NCBI GenBank assembly: GCA_964654355.1
Contig: CAZZIQ010000020.1
Location: forward strand, 1 to 19,409
Direction: 5' to 3'
Source: CAZZIQ01 sp964654355
Lineage (GTDB): Bacteria > Pseudomonadota > Gammaproteobacteria > GCF-002020875
Length of the DNA stretch: 19,409 nucleotides
A program made the position numbers and the translations under genes. Of the stretch, positions 1 through 7,640 are shown in pieces (within the stretch, counting starts at the first letter, position 1; every line of letters begins with the position of its first letter). The notes below the pieces were generated by a model. It ran no database searches. It saw nothing but the letters and a program-made list of their open reading frames with translations, and was not told the origin of the DNA.

Positions 1-26
1 TAATTCATTTAAGCGGATACGACAGC

Positions 27-1685
27 ATGAAACAGTGGATGCGCAGCGGTCTTCCGATGATCTGGCTCAATGCCGGCGCGCTGGCGGTCAGCCTGATTGC
101 CGTGTTTGGCTTGCTGATTCTCATCGCCGTGCGTGGTTTGAGCCATTTTTGGCCAGCTACCGTATACGAGTTCAACTACGCTGATCCGGTCTCGCAAGAC
201 ACGATCACTGTGGTTGGGGAGATTCACAGCGAAGAAATCATTACTCCGGAGCGTTTGGCGGGGGCGGGTATTGCGGTTCCTGAAGGAATGCCAGAAATCG
301 CTCGTTATCTACTCAAGGTCGGTAATCGTGATGCCTATGGGTTGGATTTCCGTCAAGTCTATGAATACGGTATTCGTGGCGAGCGCAGCGTGCCGCGTGA
401 CCTGCTGGTGATTGAGCGACATGAGTGGGGCAATGCCTATGGCCAGTTACTCAAAGTTTATGAAAAAGACCAGGTTGTTGCTGAAGGGCCACAAGCGATT
501 GGTGAGTTGCAAGTCCGCGTGGAGCGCGCAATTGATTTGCACGACCAAGTTAAAGAGATCGAGAAGTATGACATTGGTGCAATCAACTATTCCGTTGAGC
601 AGCTCCGTTTAAAGCAGCGCCGGCTCGAGCTCAATGGCGACGATACGCCGGAGCGTCTTGCTGAATTGGATGCAGAGCGCGCACGCCTTGCGGCGGAATA
701 TAAGGTCCTGGAAGACAAGCTGGTAGCCTTGTATGTGGCGAGTAAGCGCGATGCCTTTGAAATCCAGATTATGGATGGGCGCGTACGCAAGATTGATGTG
801 GCTAACGTGGTGCGCATCTATCAGCCGAATGCGATGACCACCTCGGAAAAGTTTGGTTTCTATTTCTCTAAGATTTGGGAATTCCTTTCTGCGGAGCCAC
901 GCGAAGCGAATACAGAGGGTGGTGTATTCCCGGCCATCTTCGGCACCGTCATGATGGTGCTGATTATGGCGGTGATCGTGACCCCGTTTGGTGTGGTCGC
1001 GGCGGTCTATCTGCGTGAATACGCCAAGCAGGGCCCGTTGACCCGTATGATTCGAATTGCGGTGAACAATCTCGCTGGGGTTCCTTCCATCGTCTATGGT
1101 GTGTTTGGTCTAGGGTTTTTCGTGTATTTCCTCGGTGGGAATATTGATGACCTGTTTTATCCGGAAGCCAAGCCGGCACCTGTTTTTGGCACACCTGGCA
1201 TCATCTGGGCAGCGCTGACCTTGGCGATTCTGACCCTGCCGGTGGTGATCGTTTCCACCGAAGAAGGTTTGTCGCGTATTCCTCGTGCTTTGCGCGAAGG
1301 CTCTTTGGCATTGGGTGCAACCAAGCTGGAAACGCTGTGGAAGGTGGTGTTGCCGATGTCGAGTCCGGCGATGATGACCGGTCTGGTTTTGGCGATCGCG
1401 CGTGCGGCCGGTGAAGTGGCACCGCTCATGCTTGTGGGGGTGGTCAAACTTGCACCGAACCTGCCACTGGATGGTAATGCGCCATTTTTGCACCTCGATC
1501 GCAAATTCATGCATCTCGGCTTCCATATCTATGATGTTGGTTTCCAGAGCCCGAACGTGGAAGCTGCGCGCCCGCTCGTGTATGCAACCTCGTTGTTGCT
1601 GGTATTGGTGATTATTGCGTTGAATCTCAGTGCAATTCAGATTCGTAATCGTCTTCGTGAAAAATATCGCGCGCTGGATCAATAA
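27..1685 (+). CDS. pstA: Phosphate ABC transporter permease PstA (long form)
   Basis: Inner-membrane permease subunit of the PstSCAB high-affinity phosphate importer; it forms the channel with PstC and docks on PstB. The 552-residue protein has one N-terminal membrane helix (about residues 12-36). A large extracytoplasmic insert follows (about 40-285), with a charged, heptad-like stretch at 160-240 that may be coiled coil. The permease core (about 298-545) has several hydrophobic helices and an EAA-type loop around 412-440 (EGLSRIPRALREGSLALGA) that contacts the ATPase. The insert makes it about twice the length of E. coli PstA, as in Pseudomonas-type PstA. The reading frame stays open to the window edge, but ATG 27 gives the expected N terminus. 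No strong Shine-Dalgarno site precedes it, which suggests coupling to an upstream pstC outside the window. It heads the visible part of the pst-pho operon, 44 nt before pstB. Confidence 0.95.
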   Translation: MKQWMRSGLPMIWLNAGALAVSLIAVFGLLILIAVRGLSHFWPATVYEFNYADPVSQDTITVVGEIHSEEIITPERLAGAGIAVPEGMPEIARYLLKVGNRDAYGLDFRQVYEYGIRGERSVPRDLLVIERHEWGNAYGQLLKVYEKDQVVAEGPQAIGELQVRVERAIDLHDQVKEIEKYDIGAINYSVEQLRLKQRRLELNGDDTPERLAELDAERARLAAEYKVLEDKLVALYVASKRDAFEIQIMDGRVRKIDVANVVRIYQPNAMTTSEKFGFYFSKIWEFLSAEPREANTEGGVFPAIFGTVMMVLIMAVIVTPFGVVAAVYLREYAKQGPLTRMIRIAVNNLAGVPSIVYGVFGLGFFVYFLGGNIDDLFYPEAKPAPVFGTPGIIWAALTLAILTLPVVIVSTEEGLSRIPRALREGSLALGATKLETLWKVVLPMSSPAMMTGLVLAIARAAGEVAPLMLVGVVKLAPNLPLDGNAPFLHLDRKFMHLGFHIYDVGFQSPNVEAARPLVYATSLLLVLVIIALNLSAIQIRNRLREKYRALDQ

Positions 1686-1729
1686 CTCCCCGGCGCTTGT
1701 CCAGTTTCCAGAAATCCAAAGGTATTGCT

Positions 1730-2512
1730 ATGGCGTATATCCAGAATCCGAATGAGAACGTTGCGATCGAAGTCGATCGTCTCAATCTCTACTACGGCGG
1801 CACTGCCCATGCACTGAAAGACGTCACCTTTGATGTGCCGAAGAATCAAGTAACTGCGTTTATCGGGCCCAGTGGTTGCGGCAAGTCCACCTTGCTGCGC
1901 TGCTTTAATCGCATGAACGATCTGATTGACGGCATACGTATTGAGGGTGAGATTCGTCATCACGGCAAAAACATTTTTGATCGTGATGTGAATGTGACGG
2001 ATCTGCGGCGTAATGTGGGCATGGTGTTTCAGAAGCCAAACCCATTCCCGAAAAGTATTTATGAAAACGTGGCCTATGGCTTGCGTTTGCAGGGCATCAA
2101 TAACAAGCGCATTCTCGACGAAAAGATCGAGTGGTCCCTCAAGGGTGCAGCGTTATGGGACGAAGTGAAGGATCGATTGAATGACAACGCGCTGGGCCTG
2201 TCTGGCGGGCAGCAGCAGCGTCTGGTGATTGCTCGCTCCATTGCGATCGAGCCGGAGGTGATACTGCTCGATGAGCCAGCTTCCGCCTTGGATCCAATCT
2301 CAACGTTGAAGTTGGAAGAGCTGATTCACGAACTCAAGGAAAACTACACCGTTCTGATTGTGACGCACAACATGCAGCAGGCTGCGCGCGTTTCAGAATA
2401 CACTGCGTTTATGTACCTTGGTGAGCTGGTCGAGTTTGATGAAACGGACCGGATTTTTACCAATCCACATGAAAAACAAACTGAAGATTACATTACTGGC
2501 CGCTACGGTTAA
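1730..2512 (+). CDS. pstB: Phosphate import ATP-binding protein PstB
   Basis: Cytoplasmic ATPase that powers phosphate import through PstC-PstA and takes part in PhoU/PhoR signalling. The 260-residue protein has every ABC landmark: Walker A GPSGCGKST (46-54), the Q-loop in MVFQKPNPFP (about 98-107), signature LSGGQQQR (157-164), Walker B VILLDEP (177-183) and the switch histidine in VTHN (His213). The length is typical of the family. I chose ATG 1730 (MAYIQNPNEN) over an in-frame TTG at 1697, because it has an AAAGGT-like ribosome site nearby and matches usual PstB N termini. It is co-directional with pstA and lies 26 nt before phoU. Confidence 0.97.
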   Translation: MAYIQNPNENVAIEVDRLNLYYGGTAHALKDVTFDVPKNQVTAFIGPSGCGKSTLLRCFNRMNDLIDGIRIEGEIRHHGKNIFDRDVNVTDLRRNVGMVFQKPNPFPKSIYENVAYGLRLQGINNKRILDEKIEWSLKGAALWDEVKDRLNDNALGLSGGQQQRLVIARSIAIEPEVILLDEPASALDPISTLKLEELIHELKENYTVLIVTHNMQQAARVSEYTAFMYLGELVEFDETDRIFTNPHEKQTEDYITGRYG

Positions 2513-2538
2513 TCGCCAAACCGCCCAAGGAGAACCTC

Positions 2539-3267
2539 ATGGTTGACAAGACATTCGACAAGCACATCTCTGCCGAATTCAATCGAGAGCTGAATGACCT
2601 GCGTTCTCGCGTACTGGCGATGGGCGGGCTGGTGGAAGAGCAGATCCAGAATGCGGTTTCTGCATTTCGGACTCGTGACTCGGAGGCGGCTGTCGAGGTC
2701 ATTCGTCGCGATGTCGAAGTTAACGCGATGGAAGTGGAGATTGATGAGGCAGTGACGCATATCCTTGCGCGTCGTCAACCCACCGCTGTTGATCTGCGGA
2801 TGTTGATTGCGATCGTCAAGATTATTACTGATCTTGAACGTATCGGTGATGAGGCTGAAAAGGTAGCGAAGATGGCGGTGGACCTCACCAGCCGTGGTGC
2901 GTTCGGAAATGGCAAATCTCCGAGCGGGATTGATCATCTGGGCGCGCTGGTCTCACGCTTGCTCAACAAGGCCTTGGATTCTTTTGCGCGGCTCAATGTG
3001 CCAGATGCGCTCAACACTGCGTGCATGGATCGTGATGTTGATAAGGAATATGAAGGTCTGTTGCGTGAGCTGATTACGCTCATGATGGAAGACCCGCGTA
3101 AGATTGGTCCGGCGCTGGATGTGATCTGGGCCGCGCGCGCTTTGGAGCGTATTGGTGACCATGCGAAGAATATCTGTGAATACGTCATTTACTTGGTGGA
3201 AGGTCGCGATGTTCGTCATCTCACAGTGGAAGAAATCGAAGCTGAGCTCAAGAACGGCAACCACTAA
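2539..3267 (+). CDS. phoU: Phosphate signalling complex protein PhoU
   Basis: Peripheral cytoplasmic regulator that links the transport state of PstSCAB to the kinase PhoR, keeping the Pho regulon off when phosphate is plentiful. The 242-residue protein is built from two similar three-helix-bundle halves. Each half carries the family's metal-binding motif: DLERIGDEAEKVAK in the first half and ALERIGDHAKNICEY in the second. A strong Shine-Dalgarno AAGGAG (2527-2532) fixes ATG 2539. It sits between pstB and phoB, 56 nt before phoB. I see no Pho repeats in that gap, so phoB is probably read from the pst promoter, although a weak local promoter cannot be excluded. Confidence 0.96.
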   Translation: MVDKTFDKHISAEFNRELNDLRSRVLAMGGLVEEQIQNAVSAFRTRDSEAAVEVIRRDVEVNAMEVEIDEAVTHILARRQPTAVDLRMLIAIVKIITDLERIGDEAEKVAKMAVDLTSRGAFGNGKSPSGIDHLGALVSRLLNKALDSFARLNVPDALNTACMDRDVDKEYEGLLRELITLMMEDPRKIGPALDVIWAARALERIGDHAKNICEYVIYLVEGRDVRHLTVEEIEAELKNGNH

Positions 3268-3323
3268 CGCCTTGTTATTGCTCGGGTCGTCCATGCGGAT
3301 GCAACTCGGGGTAGAGTGACGCC

Positions 3324-4019
3324 ATGCCGCGCACTCACATCTTGATTGTCGAAGACGAACAAACCATCCGCGAGATGGTGGCGTTTGCTTTGGAAGATCA
3401 GGGCTATCAGGTCAGTGAAGCGGCTGACATGGCCTCGGCCTGGCAGGCGCTCACCGAACGCACACCGCATCTCATTTTGCTGGACTGGATGCTCCCCGAC
3501 GTCAGCGGTATCGAGTTGCTACGCAAAGTCCGCCGCAACGATAGCCTCAGTGATATCCCAGTGATCATGCTGACCGCGCGAGGCGAAGAAGCGGATCGCG
3601 TGCGCGGTCTTGAGCATGGTGCCGATGATTACGTCGTCAAACCGTTTTCCACAAAAGAACTGATGGCCCGAGTGCAGGCGGTGCTGCGCCGTGCTTCGCC
3701 GCATATGAGCGAAGAGCCGGTGCGGGTACGCGATCTTGTTCTGGACCCGGTGAGTCATCGCACCAGCATGAATGCTGAGGTCCTCGAGCTCGGTCCGACC
3801 GAATTTCGGCTGCTTCACTTCTTTATGACCCACCCTGAGCGCGTATATAGTCGCGGTCAGTTACTGGACAGTGTGTGGGGGAATAATGTTTATGTGGAAG
3901 AGCGCACCGTGGATGTGCACATCCGTCGCTTGCGTCGGGCCTTGGAGCCCGGTGGCTATGACGCGTGCATCCAAACCGTGCGCGGCGCCGGTTACCGCTT
4001 CTCCGCACAAGAATCCTAG
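3324..4019 (+). CDS. phoB: Phosphate regulon response regulator PhoB
   Basis: Transcription factor activated by PhoR under phosphate limitation; it binds 11-bp Pho-box repeats such as those seen elsewhere in this window. The 231-residue protein has an N-terminal receiver domain (about 4-120) with acidic pocket E10-D11, phospho-acceptor D54, switch T84 and conserved K106. The C-terminal OmpR/PhoB winged helix (about 135-228) contains GPTEFRLLHFFMTHPERVYS and the recognition-helix region VDVHIRRLRRAL. The ribosome site GGGGTAGAG lies just before ATG 3324. It is followed after 11 nt by phoR. The order pstAB-phoU-phoBR makes this one signal-and-transport unit. Confidence 0.97.
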   Translation: MPRTHILIVEDEQTIREMVAFALEDQGYQVSEAADMASAWQALTERTPHLILLDWMLPDVSGIELLRKVRRNDSLSDIPVIMLTARGEEADRVRGLEHGADDYVVKPFSTKELMARVQAVLRRASPHMSEEPVRVRDLVLDPVSHRTSMNAEVLELGPTEFRLLHFFMTHPERVYSRGQLLDSVWGNNVYVEERTVDVHIRRLRRALEPGGYDACIQTVRGAGYRFSAQES

Positions 4020-4030
4020 GCCTGAAATCG

Positions 4031-5386
4031 ATGCGTCGCTTTAAAGGACTGCCCTCGGCGTGGTACGAGGAACTGATCTATCTGGCCATGTTGTTGGGCT
4101 CGCTGGCGGCGGTCGGCAGCATCTTCAATTCCATTGCACTGTTCCTGATGTTTGGGGCCTTGGGTTATCTCACATGGAATCTGTATAACCTTTATTTGAT
4201 GGAGCGCTGGATTCGCCTGGGCGACAGTATCGAGTCACCTGATGCTAATGGCATCTGGGAAACCATCTTCAAAAGCTACCACGATCTACAACGGCGCCAG
4301 CGCAAAGATAAGAAGCGCATGGCGAAGTTGATTAAGCGTTTCCGTGCAACGGCACGCGCGATGCCCGACCCCACCATCATTCTCAATCGTGAGCTCGAGA
4401 TTGAGTGGATGAACAGCATCGCGGCGCGGGCGTTTGACCTTGATGAAAAAGAAGACATCGGCAAACGACTTGATAATTTCTTGCGCGGTCCTGAGGTGCG
4501 CGAATGGTTAAACCGCCGTAATTACGATACAGCGCTGGATTACTTGATTGGTGTTAGCCCACGCCAAGTGCTGTCACTGCGCTTGGTGCCGTTTGAGAGC
4601 AAAGGCAGCATGATGCTGATTGCGGTTGATGTTTCTGATACGCGTCGTCTTGAGCAATTCCGTCGTGACTTTATTGCCAATGCCTCGCATGAGTTGCGCA
4701 CACCCCTCACGGTCTTTACGGGTTATCTGGAACAGCTAGAAACCCGGGTGGAGCGGGAAGAGGGCGGCATCCAAAGTCGTTGGGGGCGGGCGATTCATGG
4801 CATGCAAGAGCAAGCTGTGCGCATGCGCCAGATCGTTGACGACATGTTGGTGTTGGCGCGTCTTGAGGAAGATCAGCGCAAGCCTGCGGAAACGGATATC
4901 GATGTGCCGGCACTGCTCCGTCAGATCGAAGAAGATGCCAAAGTGTTGGCCGATGCGCGTAAACAAACCTTACATGTCGAGGTCGATCTTGATCTCTGGC
5001 TGCATGGCATTGAGGACTCCTTGCGTGCAGTGGCGTCGAATCTTTTGAACAATGCATGTAAGTACACCCATGAAGGCGGTGCGATTACCTTGCGCTGGCT
5101 GCGCAATTCGACCGGGCAGCCGATGCTGCAGGTGCAAGACAATGGTCCGGGGATCCCGGCTGAACATGTTCCGCGCCTGACCGAGCGCTTCTATCGGGTC
5201 GATGCGGGACGTGATCGCGTCCAGGGGGGCTCAGGTCTTGGGCTTTCGATCGTGAAGCATGCCCTCGAGCAGCATGATGCGTTGTTACGGGTTGAAAGTA
5301 AGCCTGGTGAGGGCAGCGTATTTAGTGCAGTGTTTCCGCTCGAACGCCTGCGCGCGCGCCCAGCCCTGCGTGCAGTGGCGCCTTAA
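4031..5386 (+). CDS. phoR: Phosphate regulon sensor histidine kinase PhoR
   Basis: Membrane-bound kinase/phosphatase partner of PhoB; it senses phosphate through PstB-PhoU rather than by a periplasmic domain. The 451-residue protein has an N-terminal hydrophobic hairpin (about 14-50) and a charged linker. A PAS-like domain follows (about 105-200, with MPDPTIILN). The HisKA motif NASHELRTP carries phospho-acceptor His220. The HATPase domain has an N-box NLLNNACKYT (337-346), G1 DNGPGIP (370-376) and G2 GGSGLGLSIVKH (399-410). ATG 4031 was preferred to an in-frame ATG at 3965 inside phoB, because MRRFKGLPSAWYEEL matches a PhoR N terminus. The last gene before the separately controlled pstS; I saw no convincing terminator after it. 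Confidence 0.95.
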   Translation: MRRFKGLPSAWYEELIYLAMLLGSLAAVGSIFNSIALFLMFGALGYLTWNLYNLYLMERWIRLGDSIESPDANGIWETIFKSYHDLQRRQRKDKKRMAKLIKRFRATARAMPDPTIILNRELEIEWMNSIAARAFDLDEKEDIGKRLDNFLRGPEVREWLNRRNYDTALDYLIGVSPRQVLSLRLVPFESKGSMMLIAVDVSDTRRLEQFRRDFIANASHELRTPLTVFTGYLEQLETRVEREEGGIQSRWGRAIHGMQEQAVRMRQIVDDMLVLARLEEDQRKPAETDIDVPALLRQIEEDAKVLADARKQTLHVEVDLDLWLHGIEDSLRAVASNLLNNACKYTHEGGAITLRWLRNSTGQPMLQVQDNGPGIPAEHVPRLTERFYRVDAGRDRVQGGSGLGLSIVKHALEQHDALLRVESKPGEGSVFSAVFPLERLRARPALRAVAP

Positions 5387-5423
5387 TTCGTTTTCGGGCT
5401 TTGTTTTTCGCGGCTCTATCGCC

Positions 5424-5479
5424 CTGTCATCAAACTGTCACAAAAGCGTCACAGCAACTTCAAATCTCCTCGGCATAGT
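5424..5479 (+). promoter_or_regulatory. Pho box and -10 of the pstS promoter
   Basis: Tandem 11-bp repeats CTGTCATCAAA / CTGTCACAAAA / GCGTCACAGCA / ACTTCAAATCT run from 5424 to 5467. They match the PhoB half-site pattern (CTGTCA plus 4-5 nt), clearest in the first two and degrading toward the last. A -10-like CATAGT (5474-5479) starts 17 nt after the start of the fourth repeat. This is the usual PhoB geometry, with the repeats replacing the -35 element. The predicted leader of about 60 nt carries an AGGAGA ribosome site before pstS. Confidence 0.85.
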
Positions 5480-5548
5480 GACCGCGTCTGAGTGATCGGC
5501 CAGGACGGCGGTCACAGACAGCCTTTCCAAATCAGGAGATGAAAACCC

Positions 5549-6526
5549 ATGAAGATGAACAAGCTGGCTACAGCTCTGGGTCTGGCCGCAGCGCTGACCC
5601 TGCCGCAGACCGGTCTGGCTGCAGGTGCGCAGGTTGACCCGTCCCTTCCGGATTACCAGAAGACCTCTGGTGTGTCTGGCAACCTGTCGAGCGTAGGTTC
5701 AGATACTCTGGCCAACCTCATGACGCTGTGGGCCGAAGAGTTCAAGCGTCAGTATCCGAACGTCAATATCCAGATTCAGGCAGCCGGTTCTTCAACCGCA
5801 CCGCCAGCACTGACCGAAGGTACCTCAAATGTAGGTCCGATGTCGCGCAAGATGAAGGACAAGGAAGTGCAGGCATTTGAGGCCAAGTATGGCTACAAGC
5901 CGCTGGCCATTCCGGTTGCGATCGACGCTCTTGCGGTTTTCGTGAATAAGGACAACCCGGTTAAGGGCCTGAGCATTTCCCAAGTGGATTCGATCTTCTC
6001 AGCGACCCGTAAGTGCGGCGCCAAGGCCGACGCCACCAAGTGGGGTGATGTGGGTGCAACCGGTAGTTTTGCGAATCAAACCATCCAGCTTTACGGCCGT
6101 AACTCGGTATCCGGTACCTACGGTTACTTCAAGAGTAAGGCACTGTGTAAGGGTGACTACAAGAACAGCGTAAACGAGCAGCCTGGTTCTGCGTCAGTTG
6201 TACAGTCGGTCACTTCTTCTGTGAACGGGATCGGTTACTCCGGTATCGGTTATAAGACCTCTGGCGTGCGTGCGCTGCCGTTGTCGAAGAAAGATGGTGA
6301 AGCGTTCGTAGAAGCAACCCCGGATAACGCTACTGCAGGTACTTACCCGCTATCGCGCTTCCTCTACGTATACGTCAACAAGGCCCCGAACAAGCCGCTG
6401 CAGCCGCTGGAGCGTGAGTTCGTGAAGATGGTTATGTCCAAGACTGGCCAGAACGTAGTGGTGAAGGACGGTTACGTGCCGCTGCCGAAGAAAGTCGTAG
6501 ACGACGTTCTAAACAGCATCAAGTAA
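5549..6526 (+). CDS. pstS: Periplasmic phosphate-binding protein PstS
   Basis: Solute-binding protein that captures phosphate in the periplasm and delivers it to PstC-PstA. The 325-residue protein starts with a signal peptide (MKMNKLATALGLAAALTLP, cleavage likely near residue 25). Phosphate-binding-fold motifs follow: GNLSSVGSDTLANLM near the N terminus, AAGSSTAPPALTEGTSNVGPMSR (the SST and MSR phosphate contacts) and YGRNSVSGTYGYF. Ribosome site AGGAGA precedes ATG 5549. The gene has its own Pho box upstream and a strong terminator downstream. It lies after phoR rather than before pstC, unlike E. coli pstSCAB-phoU. Confidence 0.96.
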   Translation: MKMNKLATALGLAAALTLPQTGLAAGAQVDPSLPDYQKTSGVSGNLSSVGSDTLANLMTLWAEEFKRQYPNVNIQIQAAGSSTAPPALTEGTSNVGPMSRKMKDKEVQAFEAKYGYKPLAIPVAIDALAVFVNKDNPVKGLSISQVDSIFSATRKCGAKADATKWGDVGATGSFANQTIQLYGRNSVSGTYGYFKSKALCKGDYKNSVNEQPGSASVVQSVTSSVNGIGYSGIGYKTSGVRALPLSKKDGEAFVEATPDNATAGTYPLSRFLYVYVNKAPNKPLQPLEREFVKMVMSKTGQNVVVKDGYVPLPKKVVDDVLNSIK

Positions 6527-6537
6527 GTTGTTCTGAG

Positions 6538-6567
6538 ATGCCCCCATCGAGTGATGGGGGCATTTTT
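6538..6567 (+). terminator. Rho-independent terminator after pstS
   Basis: A perfect 11-bp stem ATGCCCCCATC, loop GAGT, GATGGGGGCAT is followed by a T run. It lies between pstS and the lipoprotein gene that starts only 24 nt later. It should reduce read-through, so the downstream gene is expected at a lower level unless it has its own promoter, which I could not identify. Confidence 0.92.
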
Positions 6568-6590
6568 ATCGCACACGTAAGAGGTTACTC

Positions 6591-7169
6591 ATGAATAAGT
6601 GGATTGCATTGCTAGCAGCAACAGCCCTGATGGGCGGCTGTGTAGCGAACGACACCAAATCAGCTTCGTCTGCAAAGGCAGAAACTGCAAAAACTGAAAA
6701 AGCAGCGAACAACGACGATTACTACGAAGTGCACCATGAAGATGGCCGCCTCTATGTATTCGACGATTTTGCGACTTATCAAGACTTCCTGGCGCATGGT
6801 GAAACCACCTTCCGTCTGACTCGCGTGGGTGCGGGCCCTGACGGCAAAACACTGGTGTTTGGTCTGCTTAAGGCGGATTCCAAGAACACCAAGGGTGGCG
6901 TTGGTATTGGTTCAGTCGATATGTATGAAGGCCGTCTGCAGGGCGCAGATAAGTTCTATGCTGAGGTGATTGCGGAAGGTCGTTACTACGTCTTCACCGA
7001 CTGGAAAGAGCTACAGGTTTATCGTCAGACGGGCGAAGCCACCTTCCGCTTCACCGAAATTGGTGCAGGCCCGAATGGCATGACCGTGGTCTACGTTGTG
7101 ACCAAGGCGGAAAGCAAGAAGCGCCCGGACGCCACCATCGCCAAGTTCAAGAGCTTGCATAAGCTCTAA
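6591..7169 (+). CDS. Putative lipoprotein with a duplicated domain
   Basis: Not recognised as a named family. The 192-residue product has a lipoprotein-type signal: MNK, a hydrophobic stretch, then LMGGC with Cys17 as the probable lipidated residue. An Ala/Lys/Thr-rich linker follows (18-42). Two similar units come next, at residues about 44-98 and 122-176, aligning without gaps over 55 positions with roughly 25 identities by eye. Shared landmarks are GR-YVF-D, GE-TFR-T and GAGP-G-T. The units are joined by a Gly-rich segment. Ribosome site AAGAGG precedes ATG 6591. It sits directly after the pstS terminator and ends before its own terminator. A link to phosphate uptake is inference from position only. 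Confidence 0.85.
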   Translation: MNKWIALLAATALMGGCVANDTKSASSAKAETAKTEKAANNDDYYEVHHEDGRLYVFDDFATYQDFLAHGETTFRLTRVGAGPDGKTLVFGLLKADSKNTKGGVGIGSVDMYEGRLQGADKFYAEVIAEGRYYVFTDWKELQVYRQTGEATFRFTEIGAGPNGMTVVYVVTKAESKKRPDATIAKFKSLHKL

Positions 7170-7223
7170 AAGAGTAGGCGCGTGAGCGTATAGATTTCTC
7201 CTCACACTCCACGAGTGATCGTT

Positions 7224-7248
7224 TGCCCCCGCAAGGGGGCATTTTTTT
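7224..7248 (+). terminator. Rho-independent terminator after the lipoprotein gene
   Basis: Stem TGCCCCC, loop GCAA, GGGGGCA, then seven T. It closes the phosphate block and isolates the ars operon that begins 50 nt downstream. Confidence 0.92.
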
Positions 7249-7270
7249 GCCCTCGATAGGGGATTGCATA

Positions 7271-7298
7271 ATAATTCGATATATCTAGAATTATCGAA
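7271..7298 (+). promoter_or_regulatory. Probable ArsR operator over the arsR start
   Basis: An AT-rich region holds two nested inverted repeats: ATAATTC (7271-7277) with GAATTAT (7288-7294), and TTCGATA (7275-7281) with TATCGAA (7292-7298). The second arm ends immediately before the arsR ATG at 7299. ArsR-family repressors bind such AT-rich dyads and release on As(III), so autoregulation is likely. The site also overlaps sequence that would carry the promoter or ribosome site, so the transcript may be leaderless. Confidence 0.65.
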
Positions 7299-7604
7299 AT
7301 GAATACAGACTCCGCGGTTCAAGCCCTAGCTGCGTTGGCGCAAAGCCATCGCCTAGCCATTTTCCGGCGCCTCGTCGTTGCCGGCCCAGATGGGTTAGTG
7401 GTGGGTGAGATTGCCGAAGCCGCAGGGATTGCTCCGGCAACCCTTTCGTTTCATCTCAAGGCATTGAGTCAGGCGGGTTTGATCGAAGTGCAGCATCAGG
7501 GGCGCTTTTTGCGCTACAGCGCGAATTTTGTAGCGATGCATGACCTCATCGCATTCCTAAGTGAGAACTGTTGTGGCAGCGATGCCAGTAGTTGTGCGCC
7601 GTAA
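7299..7604 (+). CDS. arsR: ArsR-family arsenic-responsive repressor
   Basis: Winged-helix metalloregulator predicted to repress the following ars genes until arsenite binds. The 101-residue protein has the ArsR helix-turn-helix (GEIAEAAGIAPATLSFHLKAL, about 37-57) and the wing (VQHQGRFLRYSANF). There is no CVC motif in the recognition helix. Instead it has a C-terminal cysteine set, Cys91-Cys92 and Cys99 (ENCC...SSC), as in the ArsR3-type proteins of Pseudomonas and Acidithiobacillus. ATG 7299 sits right after a palindromic AT-rich operator. It is followed after 36 nt by the arsenate-dedicated GAPDH gene and then arsJ. Confidence 0.93.
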   Translation: MNTDSAVQALAALAQSHRLAIFRRLVVAGPDGLVVGEIAEAAGIAPATLSFHLKALSQAGLIEVQHQGRFLRYSANFVAMHDLIAFLSENCCGSDASSCAP

Positions 7605-7640
7605 TTCATTCAACATCCTTCATCGATCTCGGAGAGCCGC

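Noticed and set aside
1..26. Tail of pstC upstream of pstA
   Set aside because: pstC is expected here, but 26 nt is too little to decide its frame. One frame has stops at 1-3 and 10-12, and the other two are open, so I did not annotate it.
3268..3323. Separate Pho box before phoB
   Set aside because: Read both strands of the 56-nt gap; no pair of 11-bp-spaced CTGTCA-like units was found.
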